A DNA stretch of 64,000 nt, taken from contig NZ_JAFCLZ010000030.1 in assembly GCF_018130165.1 (NCBI RefSeq), positions 32,650-96,649 of the forward strand, given 5' to 3'. The position numbers and the translations under genes were made by a program. The notes under the pieces were generated by a model. It had not been told where the DNA came from. It made no database searches and was given only the letters and a program-made list of their open reading frames with translations. Source of the DNA: Bradyrhizobium sp. JYMT SZCCT0180. Lineage in GTDB: Bacteria; Pseudomonadota; Alphaproteobacteria; Rhizobiales; Xanthobacteraceae. Positions 34,231-42,203 of the stretch are shown here, piece after piece. The first letter of the stretch is position 1, and each line of letters opens with the position of its first letter.

Positions 34231-35100
34231 ATGACCTCGCCTCGCCTCGCGACCTATTTGATCGGCGGCGTCACCAAATACGGTGCCGTCACCGATACCG
34301 GTATCGTCGATCTCTCGGCCCGCTTCGGGAAAGAATATCCGACGCTGCGCGAAGCCATCGCCGCCGGCGCATTGACAAAACTTGCCGAGGACGCCGCAAA
34401 GCGCTCGCCGGATCACGCGTTTGATGCCGTCACATGGCAGCCGCCGATCCCGGCGCCGGAAAAGATCATCTGCATCGGCGTGAACTATCCGGACCGCAAC
34501 GCCGAGTACAAGGACGGCCAGGACGCGCCGAAATTTCCCAGCATGTTCATGCGCACGCCGCGCTCCTTTGTCGGCCATAACGCGCCGCTGGTGCGCCCGC
34601 GCGCCTCGCCGCAGCTCGATTACGAGGGCGAACTCGTGCTGGTGATCGGCAAGTCTGGCCGCCACATCAAGGAGAGCGACGCGCTGGATCACATCGCCGC
34701 CGTAACGCTCTGCAATGAAGGCACGATCCGCGACTGGGTGCGGCATGCCAAGTTCAATGTCACACAGGGCAAGAACTTTGATTCCACCGGCAGTCTCGGC
34801 CCGTGGCTGGTGCCCTACACCAGTGAAGCGCAGATCGCCGATGTCCACCTGACCACAAAGGTCAACGGCGAGACACGGCAGGACGACCGCACCTCGCGGC
34901 TGATCTTCGGCTTCCGCTACCTCCTCAACTACATCTCGACCTTCACCACGCTGGTGCCGGGCGACGTCATCGTGACGGGAACGCCGACGGGCGCCGGCGC
35001 GCGGTTCGATCCGCCGCGCTACCTCAAGCCCGGCGACGTTATCGAGGTCGAAGCCGAAGGCGTCGGCGTGCTGCGCAATGGTGTGGCGGACGAAACCTGA
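34231..35100 (+). CDS. hpaG: Fumarylacetoacetate hydrolase-family enzyme, probable HpaG
   Basis: A 289-residue FAH-fold protein. Metal-site acidic residues appear in LDYEGELVLVIG, and the C-terminal GDVIVTGTPTGAGARFDPP loop is present. Within this operon it most likely acts as the decarboxylase/isomerase for 5-oxopent-3-ene-1,2,5-tricarboxylate, between HpaF and HpaH. The E. coli HpaG is a duplicated two-domain protein; here there is a single domain, so the division of the decarboxylase and isomerase steps is uncertain. It starts nine bases after hpaD. Confidence 0.82.
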   Translation: MTSPRLATYLIGGVTKYGAVTDTGIVDLSARFGKEYPTLREAIAAGALTKLAEDAAKRSPDHAFDAVTWQPPIPAPEKIICIGVNYPDRNAEYKDGQDAPKFPSMFMRTPRSFVGHNAPLVRPRASPQLDYEGELVLVIGKSGRHIKESDALDHIAAVTLCNEGTIRDWVRHAKFNVTQGKNFDSTGSLGPWLVPYTSEAQIADVHLTTKVNGETRQDDRTSRLIFGFRYLLNYISTFTTLVPGDVIVTGTPTGAGARFDPPRYLKPGDVIEVEAEGVGVLRNGVADET

Positions 35101-35128
35101 TCAATCCTTGAAATGATGGAACGGTGAC

Positions 35129-36757
35129 ATGACTTCAACTTCCGGCGGCGAAGCGATCGTCAACGGCCTCGTCGCGCACGGCGTCGACACCGTGTTCGGC
35201 CTGCCCGGCGCGCAGGTCTATGGGCTGTTCGACGCCTTCCATCAGGCGCAGTTAAAAGTTATCGGCGCGCGGCACGAGCAGGCCTGCGGCTACATGGCTT
35301 TTGGCTATGCGCGCGCCAGCGGACGGCCCGGCGTGTTCAGCGTGGTGCCCGGCCCCGGCGTGCTCAATGCCAGCGCGGCGCTGCTGACGGCGTTCGGTTG
35401 CAACGAGCCGGTACTGTGCCTGACCGGCCAGGTCCCGACGGCGTTTCTCGGCAAGGGCCGCGGGCATCTGCACGAGATGCCGGACCAGCTCGCGACGCTG
35501 CGCACCTTCGTGAAATGGGCTGATAGAATCGAATATCCTGACGACGCGCCGGCAAAGGTCTCGCGCGCGTTCCAGGAAATGTCGTCGGGACGCCGCGGCC
35601 CGGTGTCGCTGGAAATGCCGTGGGACGTGTTTACGCAGCGGGCGCAGGTCGGCAGTTCAAAACCGTTCGATCCCTTCCCGGCGCCGCAGCCCGATCCGGA
35701 TCGTATCAAGGCGGCGGCGGCGCTGGTATCCGGCAGCAAGCGGCCGATGATCTTTGTCGGCAGCGGCGCGATCCACGCGCGTGAGGAAATCCTCGAACTC
35801 GCCGAAATGATCGACGCGCCCGTGGTGGCGTTCCGCAGCGGCCGCGGCATCGTCTCCAACGCGCACGAACTCGGACTGACGATGGCGGCGGCCTACAAGC
35901 TATGGCCGCAGACCGACTTGATGATCGGCATTGGCACGCGCATGGAATTGCCGGCTTCCGGATTCCGGTGGCCGTTTCAGCCGGCAGGCCTGAAGTCCAT
36001 TCGTATCGATATCGATCCGTCGGAAATGCGGCGGCTGACGCCGGACGCCGCTGTCGTCGCCGACGCCAAGGCCGGTACCGCCGATCTGGTCGCCGCCGTG
36101 AAGAAGGCCGGTTACAGCAGGACCAGCGGACGCCGCGGCGCAATCCGCGAGGCCACCGCCGCCGCGCATCAGGAGATCCAGAAGGTTCAGCCGCAGATGG
36201 CGTATCTCAACATCCTGCGCGAGGTCTTGCCGCCGAATGCCATCGTCACCGACGAGCTGTCGCAGGTCGGCTTCGCCTCATGGTATGGCTTTCCGATCTA
36301 CGAGCCACGTACCTTCATCACGTCAGGCTATCAGGGCACGCTCGGTTCGGGATTCCCGACCGCGCTTGGCGCCAAGGTCGCGCATCCGGACCGCCCGGTG
36401 GTCGCGATCACAGGCGATGGCGGCTTCATGTTCGGCGTGCAGGAGCTGTCGACCGCCGTGCAGTTCAAGATCGGTGTGGTGACGCTGGTCTTCAACAACA
36501 ACGCCTACGGCAATGTGCGGCGCGACCAGCGCGAACGCTTCGACGGCCGCGTGGTGGCGTCTGATCTGGTCAATCCGGATTTCGTCAAGCTCGCGGAATC
36601 CTTCGGCGTCGGTGCCGCGCGCGTCACCTCGCCGGATCATTTCCGCGCCGCGCTGGAGAAGGCGCTGGCCGATGGCGGGCCTTACGTGATTTCGGTGGAG
36701 GTACCGACCGACTCCGAGGTCAGTCCTTGGACGTTCATCCATCCCGCGAAACCGTGA
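35129..36757 (+). CDS. Thiamine diphosphate-dependent enzyme, acetolactate synthase-like
   Basis: A 542-residue ThDP enzyme with the three usual domains. The activating Glu is in GARHEQACGYMAFGYAR, and the cofactor motif is GDGGF...NNNAYG. It reads closest to acetolactate synthase/benzoylformate decarboxylase types. It is the last gene of the hpa run, 28 bases after hpaG, but it is not a standard hpa enzyme. It could decarboxylate a 2-oxo acid feeding the pathway, such as 4-hydroxyphenylpyruvate; that is speculation. Confidence 0.85.
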   Translation: MTSTSGGEAIVNGLVAHGVDTVFGLPGAQVYGLFDAFHQAQLKVIGARHEQACGYMAFGYARASGRPGVFSVVPGPGVLNASAALLTAFGCNEPVLCLTGQVPTAFLGKGRGHLHEMPDQLATLRTFVKWADRIEYPDDAPAKVSRAFQEMSSGRRGPVSLEMPWDVFTQRAQVGSSKPFDPFPAPQPDPDRIKAAAALVSGSKRPMIFVGSGAIHAREEILELAEMIDAPVVAFRSGRGIVSNAHELGLTMAAAYKLWPQTDLMIGIGTRMELPASGFRWPFQPAGLKSIRIDIDPSEMRRLTPDAAVVADAKAGTADLVAAVKKAGYSRTSGRRGAIREATAAAHQEIQKVQPQMAYLNILREVLPPNAIVTDELSQVGFASWYGFPIYEPRTFITSGYQGTLGSGFPTALGAKVAHPDRPVVAITGDGGFMFGVQELSTAVQFKIGVVTLVFNNNAYGNVRRDQRERFDGRVVASDLVNPDFVKLAESFGVGAARVTSPDHFRAALEKALADGGPYVISVEVPTDSEVSPWTFIHPAKP

Positions 36758-36761
36758 CTAT

Positions 36762-36868
36762 CCTCATGGTGAGGAGGCGCTTCTTCAGCGCCGTCTCGAA
36801 CCATGAGGCCACAGACGGGCCTGCATCCTTCGAGACGCGGCGAAGGCGCCGCTCCTCAGGATGAGGAG
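36762..36868. repeat. Paired palindromic repeat, family B copy 2 (inverted)
   Basis: Inverted copy of the composite at 33098-33207. It lies between the convergent ThDP-enzyme and MFS genes and provides the last residues and TGA of the MFS gene. The two copies bracket hpaD, hpaG and the ThDP gene. Confidence 0.85.
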
Positions 36869-38091
36869 ATTCGTCCCGACTGCATCCGCGACGCCGCGAT
36901 CACCAACAGGCCCGCACCCGCGACCGCCCAGCAGGCGACCGGCGCCCAGTGCAACAGTGGCGCGTATTCCGGCAGCTTTTGCAGGCCGCCGGCGACCGCG
37001 GCCATCCGCGCAAAGGTCGCCAGTGCCAGCGCTGAAAACATCAGCCCGATCACCTTGCCCTCGGCGCCGGTGTCCCCGATCGCCAGCGCCGCCGATACCG
37101 CGCTCATCAGCATGCAACCCCATGCCGCGCCGGCCACGAACTGCGCGACAATAAGGACGTTGAGGCTGCCAGACAGCTCGGCAGTGAGCACCGCCAACGC
37201 ACCGAACAATCCGGCCGCTCCCATCACGACAAGCCCGCCCCGGTGCTTGACCACGACGCTTGCCGGAAACATCGCGATGTTAAAGCCGATCCAGAACACC
37301 GGCAGCAGCCACTGCAACTGATCTTGCGTCGTGAAACGCAGGAAGAACGACGAACTGTTGAGGCTGAAGTGCAGTTGATAGCCGAGCGAAAGGATCACCA
37401 TCGATGCGATGAAGAACATCGGGATCGTGCTGAGCGCTTTGGCCGGAACCGCCGTCTCGCTCGGGGCAGGCGCTTGCGCCGCAGCATCGCGCTCGACCTT
37501 CGACAGCGCGAGCGTGGTGAGCAGCAGGACGACGCCCGAAATCAGGAACGGCAGCCTCGGATCATGGTTGCGCAGCACCGTGCCGAGATAGGGCGAGATC
37601 GCGCCGGCCAGGCCGTAACCCAGCATCGCCAGCGCCGCCAGCAACGGCACCTGTGACCGCGCGCGATGCTTGCCGAGCAGCGTCAGCGGCGGCGCACGCA
37701 GCGCCGACGACGTCACGACCCAGATCACGATCAGCACGATGAACCAGGCTTGCGCGCCCGGACCCGTGCCGGCCACGAACGGCAACGCCACGAACGCCGC
37801 GCAGGAGATCGCGGTCAGGATGCCGACGAAGACACCGAGCCGGCCGATAAAGGGTGCGATCTTGTCGGCCGCAATTCCCATCGCGGTGTCGGTGATGGTG
37901 AAGATCGCCTGATCGAGCATCAGGATGAAGATCACCATGCCGGGTGCGATCCCGACCTGGGCTGCGAGCTTCGGCAGATAGATGACGTAAGTGGTCCAGC
38001 CCAGCGTGAAGATCAGTTGCAGCACGGCAAGATAAATGCCCGTGCGGCTGGCGCCCGCGCCGCTGCCGGCCTTTACTTCAGTCGTGGTCAT
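36856..38091 (-). CDS. Major facilitator superfamily transporter
   Basis: A 411-residue protein with about 12 hydrophobic segments, an N-terminal LQLIFTLGWTTYVIYLPKLA helix and a central loop (VERDAAAQAPAPSETAVPAK) between the two six-helix halves. The substrate is unknown; proximity to hpa genes makes an aromatic acid possible, but the gene is on the other strand. Its stop codon and the last Ser codons lie inside the family B palindromic repeat. Confidence 0.88.
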   Translation of the reverse strand: MTTTEVKAGSGAGASRTGIYLAVLQLIFTLGWTTYVIYLPKLAAQVGIAPGMVIFILMLDQAIFTITDTAMGIAADKIAPFIGRLGVFVGILTAISCAAFVALPFVAGTGPGAQAWFIVLIVIWVVTSSALRAPPLTLLGKHRARSQVPLLAALAMLGYGLAGAISPYLGTVLRNHDPRLPFLISGVVLLLTTLALSKVERDAAAQAPAPSETAVPAKALSTIPMFFIASMVILSLGYQLHFSLNSSSFFLRFTTQDQLQWLLPVFWIGFNIAMFPASVVVKHRGGLVVMGAAGLFGALAVLTAELSGSLNVLIVAQFVAGAAWGCMLMSAVSAALAIGDTGAEGKVIGLMFSALALATFARMAAVAGGLQKLPEYAPLLHWAPVACWAVAGAGLLVIAASRMQSGRISSS

Positions 38092-38151
38092 ATTTCGCTC
38101 CCCGCCCGGCGGAGAGCATAGACCATACGAAACTTCGATGGGAAGCCGGCG

Positions 38152-38817
38152 TCAGCGCGCTTTTCGAAAAGTCAGGTTGATGCGCTGGCGGCCCATGGCG
38201 GCGTGTTCGCCGTCGACCAGCGGCGCCACGCCGTGAAAGAACAGCCGCGACGGCCCGCCCCAGGCCACGACGTCGCCATGCACCAGCCGAAACCGGGCCG
38301 GCTTGTCGCTGCGTTTCAATCCGCCGAACAGGAAGATCGCCGGCAGCCCCAGCGACACCGAGACGATCGGCGCGGCAAAATCCTGCTCGTCCTTGTCCTG
38401 ATGCAGCGACATCCGGGCGCCGGGCTCGTAGCGGTTGATCAGGCAGGCATCCGGCGAAAAGTGTTCGAAGCCGCCCTCACTCGCCGCTTCGGCGGCCAGT
38501 TCGCGAAACAGCGCGGGCATCGCCGGCCACGGCTGGCCGGACTCGGGATCGATGCCGTCATAGCGATAGCCGGTGCGGTCGGTGACCCATCCGGCATTGC
38601 CGCAATTGGTCATCGCCACCGACATCTGATGGCCGCCCGGTGTCGACATATGACGGAACGGCGCCTCTGCCACGATCCCGAGCAGCGCCGGAATCAGATC
38701 GGCTTCGAAGCGCAGCGCGAAGCCGCGCAGCAGCACGGCACCATCAGCCATCGCTTCCCGCGAGGGCTGCACATCGGCGATGGCATCGAACAAATCTGCA
38801 GTCAATTCGCTTCGCAC
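38152..38817 (-). CDS. alkB: DNA oxidative demethylase AlkB
   Basis: A 221-residue 2-oxoglutarate/Fe(II) dioxygenase that repairs 1-methyladenine and 3-methylcytosine. The iron triad is H139-x-D141 (LHQDKDEQDF) and H195 (FFHGVAPL), and the C-terminal RINLTFRKAR holds the two 2OG-binding arginines. The substrate-lid region NRYEPGARMSLHQD is canonical. It starts at GTG 38817, 17 bases after the end of another 2OG oxygenase gene, so the two are probably one transcript. Confidence 0.95.
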   Translation of the reverse strand: MRSELTADLFDAIADVQPSREAMADGAVLLRGFALRFEADLIPALLGIVAEAPFRHMSTPGGHQMSVAMTNCGNAGWVTDRTGYRYDGIDPESGQPWPAMPALFRELAAEAASEGGFEHFSPDACLINRYEPGARMSLHQDKDEQDFAAPIVSVSLGLPAIFLFGGLKRSDKPARFRLVHGDVVAWGGPSRLFFHGVAPLVDGEHAAMGRQRINLTFRKAR

Positions 38818-38834
38818 TCAGATGGCGTGGTGAA

Positions 38835-39581
38835 TTACTTGGCGTCGTGAAAGATCACGCCGACGGTATGACGGTGGCCGGACCGGATCTGGCTGACGCC
38901 ATGGCGCAGATTAACGCGATAGAACCCGCGCGTCCCCTGCACCGGGCGGTGATGCACAGCAAATGCCACCGCGTCGCCTTGCGTGAGCGGCACCACCTCG
39001 GGCCGCGACTGCATCCGCGGCCGCTGTTCGGTCAGCACGAATTCACCGCCGGTGAAATCGCGCCCCGGTTCCGAGAGCAGGATCGCGACCTGCAGCGGGA
39101 ACACATGCTCGCCATAGAGATCCTGATGCAGGCAATTGTAGTCGCCGGGCCCATATTGCAGCAGCAGCGGCGTCGGCCGAATTTGCCCGGCATCGTGGCA
39201 TCGTTTCAGGAATGCCTGATGCGCCAGGGGATAGCGGATATCGATGCCCATCGTCTGGTTCCAGCGATTGGCAATGCCGCACAGCCGCGCATACAGCGCC
39301 GGGCGCAATTCAGCGATCAGGTCGGGCAGCGGATAGGAAAAATACTTGTATTCGCCGCGCCCAAATCCGTGACGCCCCATCACGATGCGGCTGCGGAATT
39401 TTGTGTCGTCCGGATACAGCGCAGCGATCGCCTGGCATTCGTCCGGCGACAGCAGCCCTTTCAGCACGGCGCAGCCCTGCCCGTCGAGATCGGCGGTCGC
39501 TTGCGTCCAGTCGACGGCATCGACGCGGGCGGCGATGTCGGGGGATGGGCGGTGGTCGGCGGTTTTTGCGGTTGCTTTCAT
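38835..39581 (-). CDS. 2OG-Fe(II) oxygenase upstream of alkB
   Basis: A 248-residue oxygenase. The iron site begins H152-x-D154 (NCLHQDLYGEHVFPLQVAILL), and the C-terminal RVNLRHGVSQIRSGHRHTVGVIFHDA carries the distal His and a 2OG-binding Arg. It resembles the uncharacterised proteins often encoded next to alkB in rhizobia (COG3826 type). A DNA- or protein-repair role is suggested by the operon only. The start is ATG 39581. Confidence 0.85.
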   Translation of the reverse strand: MKATAKTADHRPSPDIAARVDAVDWTQATADLDGQGCAVLKGLLSPDECQAIAALYPDDTKFRSRIVMGRHGFGRGEYKYFSYPLPDLIAELRPALYARLCGIANRWNQTMGIDIRYPLAHQAFLKRCHDAGQIRPTPLLLQYGPGDYNCLHQDLYGEHVFPLQVAILLSEPGRDFTGGEFVLTEQRPRMQSRPEVVPLTQGDAVAFAVHHRPVQGTRGFYRVNLRHGVSQIRSGHRHTVGVIFHDAK

Positions 39582-39633
39582 GGCGGGTAATTTCGCAAGT
39601 CCGGTAGCAGTGTGCCACCCGATTTCCGTTAAG

Positions 39634-39751
39634 CGTCGTCCCGGCGAAGGCCGGGACCCATAGCCACCGGCGGGAATGTTGCGAAAGGTCTCTGCCGTCG
39701 TGCCTTATCGACAGATCACGCGGTATGGGTCCCGGCGTTCGCCGGGACGAC
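39634..39751. repeat. Paired palindromic repeat, family C copy 1
   Basis: Two hairpins (CGTCGTCCCGGCGAAGG... and ...TTCGCCGGGACGAC) whose outer halves are complementary, with a 40-60 base spacer. A second copy is at 56123-56241. Confidence 0.85.
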
Positions 39752-39754
39752 AAA

Positions 39755-40441
39755 TCAACCCAACACCGGCAGCACGATCACATCATACCCGTGGCCGATC
39801 TTTCGCTTCAGCACCGCGTCTTCCAGTTCGAACTCGAAGCGATCAGCCGGACGGATGCCGCCTTTGGCCGCGAAGGTGCCGCCGAACATCGCGCAACCAT
39901 CCGGCAGGCCTTTGCCGCCGAAGCCGCGCGCGATCAGGTCGTTCACCGGCAGCATGCCGTCGAGCGTGCCCTCCTGATACAGCACCTTCTTGCCGTCGAT
40001 GATGGCCCAGGAGCGCAGGATCATCTGGTCCCAGTGACCGATGACGTCTTCCAGCTCCCACAGCGTGGAGGCCATCGGCTTGTCGCACATCTGCTTTGAA
40101 ACCGTGACGCTGTAGGCTTCCACCTTGCGGTCGGTATGGTCGGAGCCGCAGCCGACAAGGATGCGGCCTTGCCTGCCGATCAGCACGAACTCGACCTCAC
40201 CGCTGGAATCGCCGCCGCTGACTTCAATGCTGTCAGCGGTGGTGATCCGGCAGGCGGAGACGCGGTAGTAGATCGGCGTCGAGGCCGGCCGCGCGATGCC
40301 GATCGCTTCCAACTCGGCAATGTGCTTGTCGCGCGCCACCGGATCGCGCCCGGTCCAGCCGGCAATCACGGCCTGATCGATCGCAAGCGTCAGCGCGCCC
40401 TTGTCTTGAACAGTAAAGGTAAGATCAACCACGGATGACAT
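39755..40441 (-). CDS. DUF2848 protein
   Basis: A 228-residue protein that I place in DUF2848. It has a fumarylacetoacetase-like feel (VEFVLIGRQGRILVGCGSDHTDRKVEAYSV then GMFGGT-type AMFGGTFAAKGG), and no function is assigned. I chose ATG 40441, which has GGA-rich sequence upstream and overlaps the end of the amidase gene by 17 bases. The coupling to an amidase suggests that the two act on consecutive intermediates of an amide or ureide compound. That is inference. Confidence 0.78.
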   Translation of the reverse strand: MSSVVDLTFTVQDKGALTLAIDQAVIAGWTGRDPVARDKHIAELEAIGIARPASTPIYYRVSACRITTADSIEVSGGDSSGEVEFVLIGRQGRILVGCGSDHTDRKVEAYSVTVSKQMCDKPMASTLWELEDVIGHWDQMILRSWAIIDGKKVLYQEGTLDGMLPVNDLIARGFGGKGLPDGCAMFGGTFAAKGGIRPADRFEFELEDAVLKRKIGHGYDVIVLPVLG

Positions 40442-41780
40442 TCTCCATTCCGGCCGCAAGTTCAAAGATGCAGCGATCCCTTCCGCCCGCTCCCGCCAGC
40501 ATCAAGCCGACCGGCACCTCGCCTTCGCGATGCGCGGGCAGCGAAATCGCGCAGCCATCGAGCATGTTGATCAGCGTGCAATTGCGCAAGGCGCGCAGGT
40601 TTTGCGTCGCGAACGCCTTGTCGTCGGCGAGGTCGGCGATTTTGGGCGGGGTGTTGGCCGTGGTCGGCATGACCAGCGCGTCATAGGGCGCGATGCGCGC
40701 CTCGGTGTGCGCGATGAACGATTTTCGCGCGCCGAGCAGATCGATATAGTCGGCCGCGCTCATGCCTTCGCCGCGCAGGATGCGGACGTGAACGCGGGGA
40801 TCGTAGACGTCGCCCTTGCTCACGATCAAATAGCGGTGCCACGCATAGCTTTCCGACGCCGCAAAGCCACCCTTGGCGTTCATCGCGCCGACATCGAGGA
40901 ATTCCGGTACCTCGATGCGTTCAATCAGCGCGCCCTGCCGCGACAACGTTTCCAATGCGCGCTCAAAGGTCTTTGCGACCTCGTCATCGAGATCATCGAG
41001 CGCGACGGTGGTCGGCACCGCGAGCCGCATGCCCCTGACGGGGCGCGGCTGCAACACCGGTAGCTCAGGCTCATCAGCCAGCACCGCGTCCATCGTCGCA
41101 CAGCACTGCACCGTGCGCGCCAGCGGCCCGAAACTGTCGAGCGAGAAGGATAGCGGCACGCCGCCGTCGAGCGGCACACGGCGTTGCGTCGGCTTGAAGC
41201 CGACGATGCCGTTGAAGGCCGCCGGAATCCGGCAGGAGCCGCCGGTGTCGGTGCCGAGCGCGCCGTGGGCCATGCCGTCCGCGACCGAGACCGCCGCGCC
41301 CGAGGACGAGCCGCCGGGCACGTGGCCGACGCTGCGGTTCCAGGTGCTTTTCGGCGTGCCGTAGTGCGGATTGATGCCGATGCCGGAATAGGCGAACTCG
41401 GTCATGTTGGTGCGGCCGATCACGATAAAGCCGGCCCGGCGCAGCCGCGCCACCACGGGCGCATCGGCCTCCGCCGGCGTGCAGTCTTCCTCCAGCGCCC
41501 GCGAGCCGGCGCGGGTCACCTGCCCCTTGATGTCGAACAGATCCTTGATCGAGACCGGGATGCCGGCAAACGGCGACGGCACCGCATGCGCCTTGCGCAG
41601 CCGGTCCATCGCGTCCGCCGCGCCCAGGGCACCTTCCTTGTCGACATGGATGAACGCGCGCGCCCCCTCACCCGAGGCGTCGGCGATCTTGGCGAGACAT
41701 TCCTCGACCAGCTTGCGGGCGGAGGTCGCTCCGCTGTCGAGATCGGCGGCGAGTGAGGCAAGTGTAGGATTGTTCGGCAT
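40425..41780 (-). CDS. Amidase-signature family amidase
   Basis: A 451-residue member of the GatA/AmiE-type family. The Ser-cisSer-Lys triad is visible: Lys in PVSIKDLFDIKG, Ser in the GGSSSGAAVSVADG loop, and Ser in LGTDTGGSCRIPAAF. It hydrolyses a carboxamide; the substrate is unknown. It lacks gatB/gatC neighbours, so it is not the tRNA amidotransferase. It precedes and overlaps the DUF2848 gene. Confidence 0.92.
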   Translation of the reverse strand: MPNNPTLASLAADLDSGATSARKLVEECLAKIADASGEGARAFIHVDKEGALGAADAMDRLRKAHAVPSPFAGIPVSIKDLFDIKGQVTRAGSRALEEDCTPAEADAPVVARLRRAGFIVIGRTNMTEFAYSGIGINPHYGTPKSTWNRSVGHVPGGSSSGAAVSVADGMAHGALGTDTGGSCRIPAAFNGIVGFKPTQRRVPLDGGVPLSFSLDSFGPLARTVQCCATMDAVLADEPELPVLQPRPVRGMRLAVPTTVALDDLDDEVAKTFERALETLSRQGALIERIEVPEFLDVGAMNAKGGFAASESYAWHRYLIVSKGDVYDPRVHVRILRGEGMSAADYIDLLGARKSFIAHTEARIAPYDALVMPTTANTPPKIADLADDKAFATQNLRALRNCTLINMLDGCAISLPAHREGEVPVGLMLAGAGGRDRCIFELAAGMENVIRG

Positions 41781-41793
41781 GGCGTCTTCTCTC

Positions 41794-41883
41794 CGTCATG
41801 GCCGGGCTCGTCCCGGCCATCCACGTCTTTTCCAACGTCACGACATCAAGACGTGGATGCCCGGGACAAGCCCGGGCATGACG
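41794..41883. repeat. Paired palindromic repeat, family A copy 2
   Basis: Same layout as 25756-25855: CGTCATGGCCGGG at one end, GCCCGGGCATGACG at the other, and internal ACGTC/GACGT arms that also pair. It fills the gap between the small AtuA-like gene and the amidase gene. Confidence 0.87.
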
Positions 41884-41884
41884 A

Positions 41885-42202
41885 CTATGGACTAGGGTTG
41901 TCTTCAATGTCGAGATCGAGCAGGGCCGAGCTCAACGATTTGCCATGGGCATCCAGCGCCAGCGAACGGGTGACGCCGCCGCCGAGCGCCTGCGTCATCA
42001 CGAAATTCAAGGCCGACAGATTGGGCAGTTCGTAGCGAACGACATCGCCCTCGACGACCCCGGCGAAGTGCGCCTTCACCCGTTCGCTGGTGACCTGCTC
42101 GCGCAGCAGCGGATAATGCTTCGTGTCATAAGCGATGACGGAAATGTTCGAAATGTTGCCCTTGTCGCCGGTGCGGGAATGGGCGATCTCGCGCAGCTTC
42201 AC
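41885..42202 (-). CDS. AtuA-related small protein (C-terminal AtuA-like domain)
   Basis: A 105-residue protein beginning KLREIAHSRTGDKGNISNISVIAYD, which is the C-terminal domain signature of AtuA-type proteins. It starts at GTG 42202, with GGGAG six bases upstream, one base after the stop of the 446-residue AtuA-like gene. The two genes are a split version of the longer AtuA protein. Function is unknown beyond association with acyclic terpene or acyl-CoA catabolism in other bacteria. The longer upstream frame runs through its partner and is not used. Confidence 0.85.
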   Translation of the reverse strand: MKLREIAHSRTGDKGNISNISVIAYDTKHYPLLREQVTSERVKAHFAGVVEGDVVRYELPNLSALNFVMTQALGGGVTRSLALDAHGKSLSSALLDLDIEDNPSP

Positions 42203-42203
42203 C

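Noticed and set aside
33166..34848. Open frame of 560 codons on -, antisense to hpaD and hpaG
   Set aside because: No domain; hpaD and hpaG on + carry the metal ligands expected of their families.
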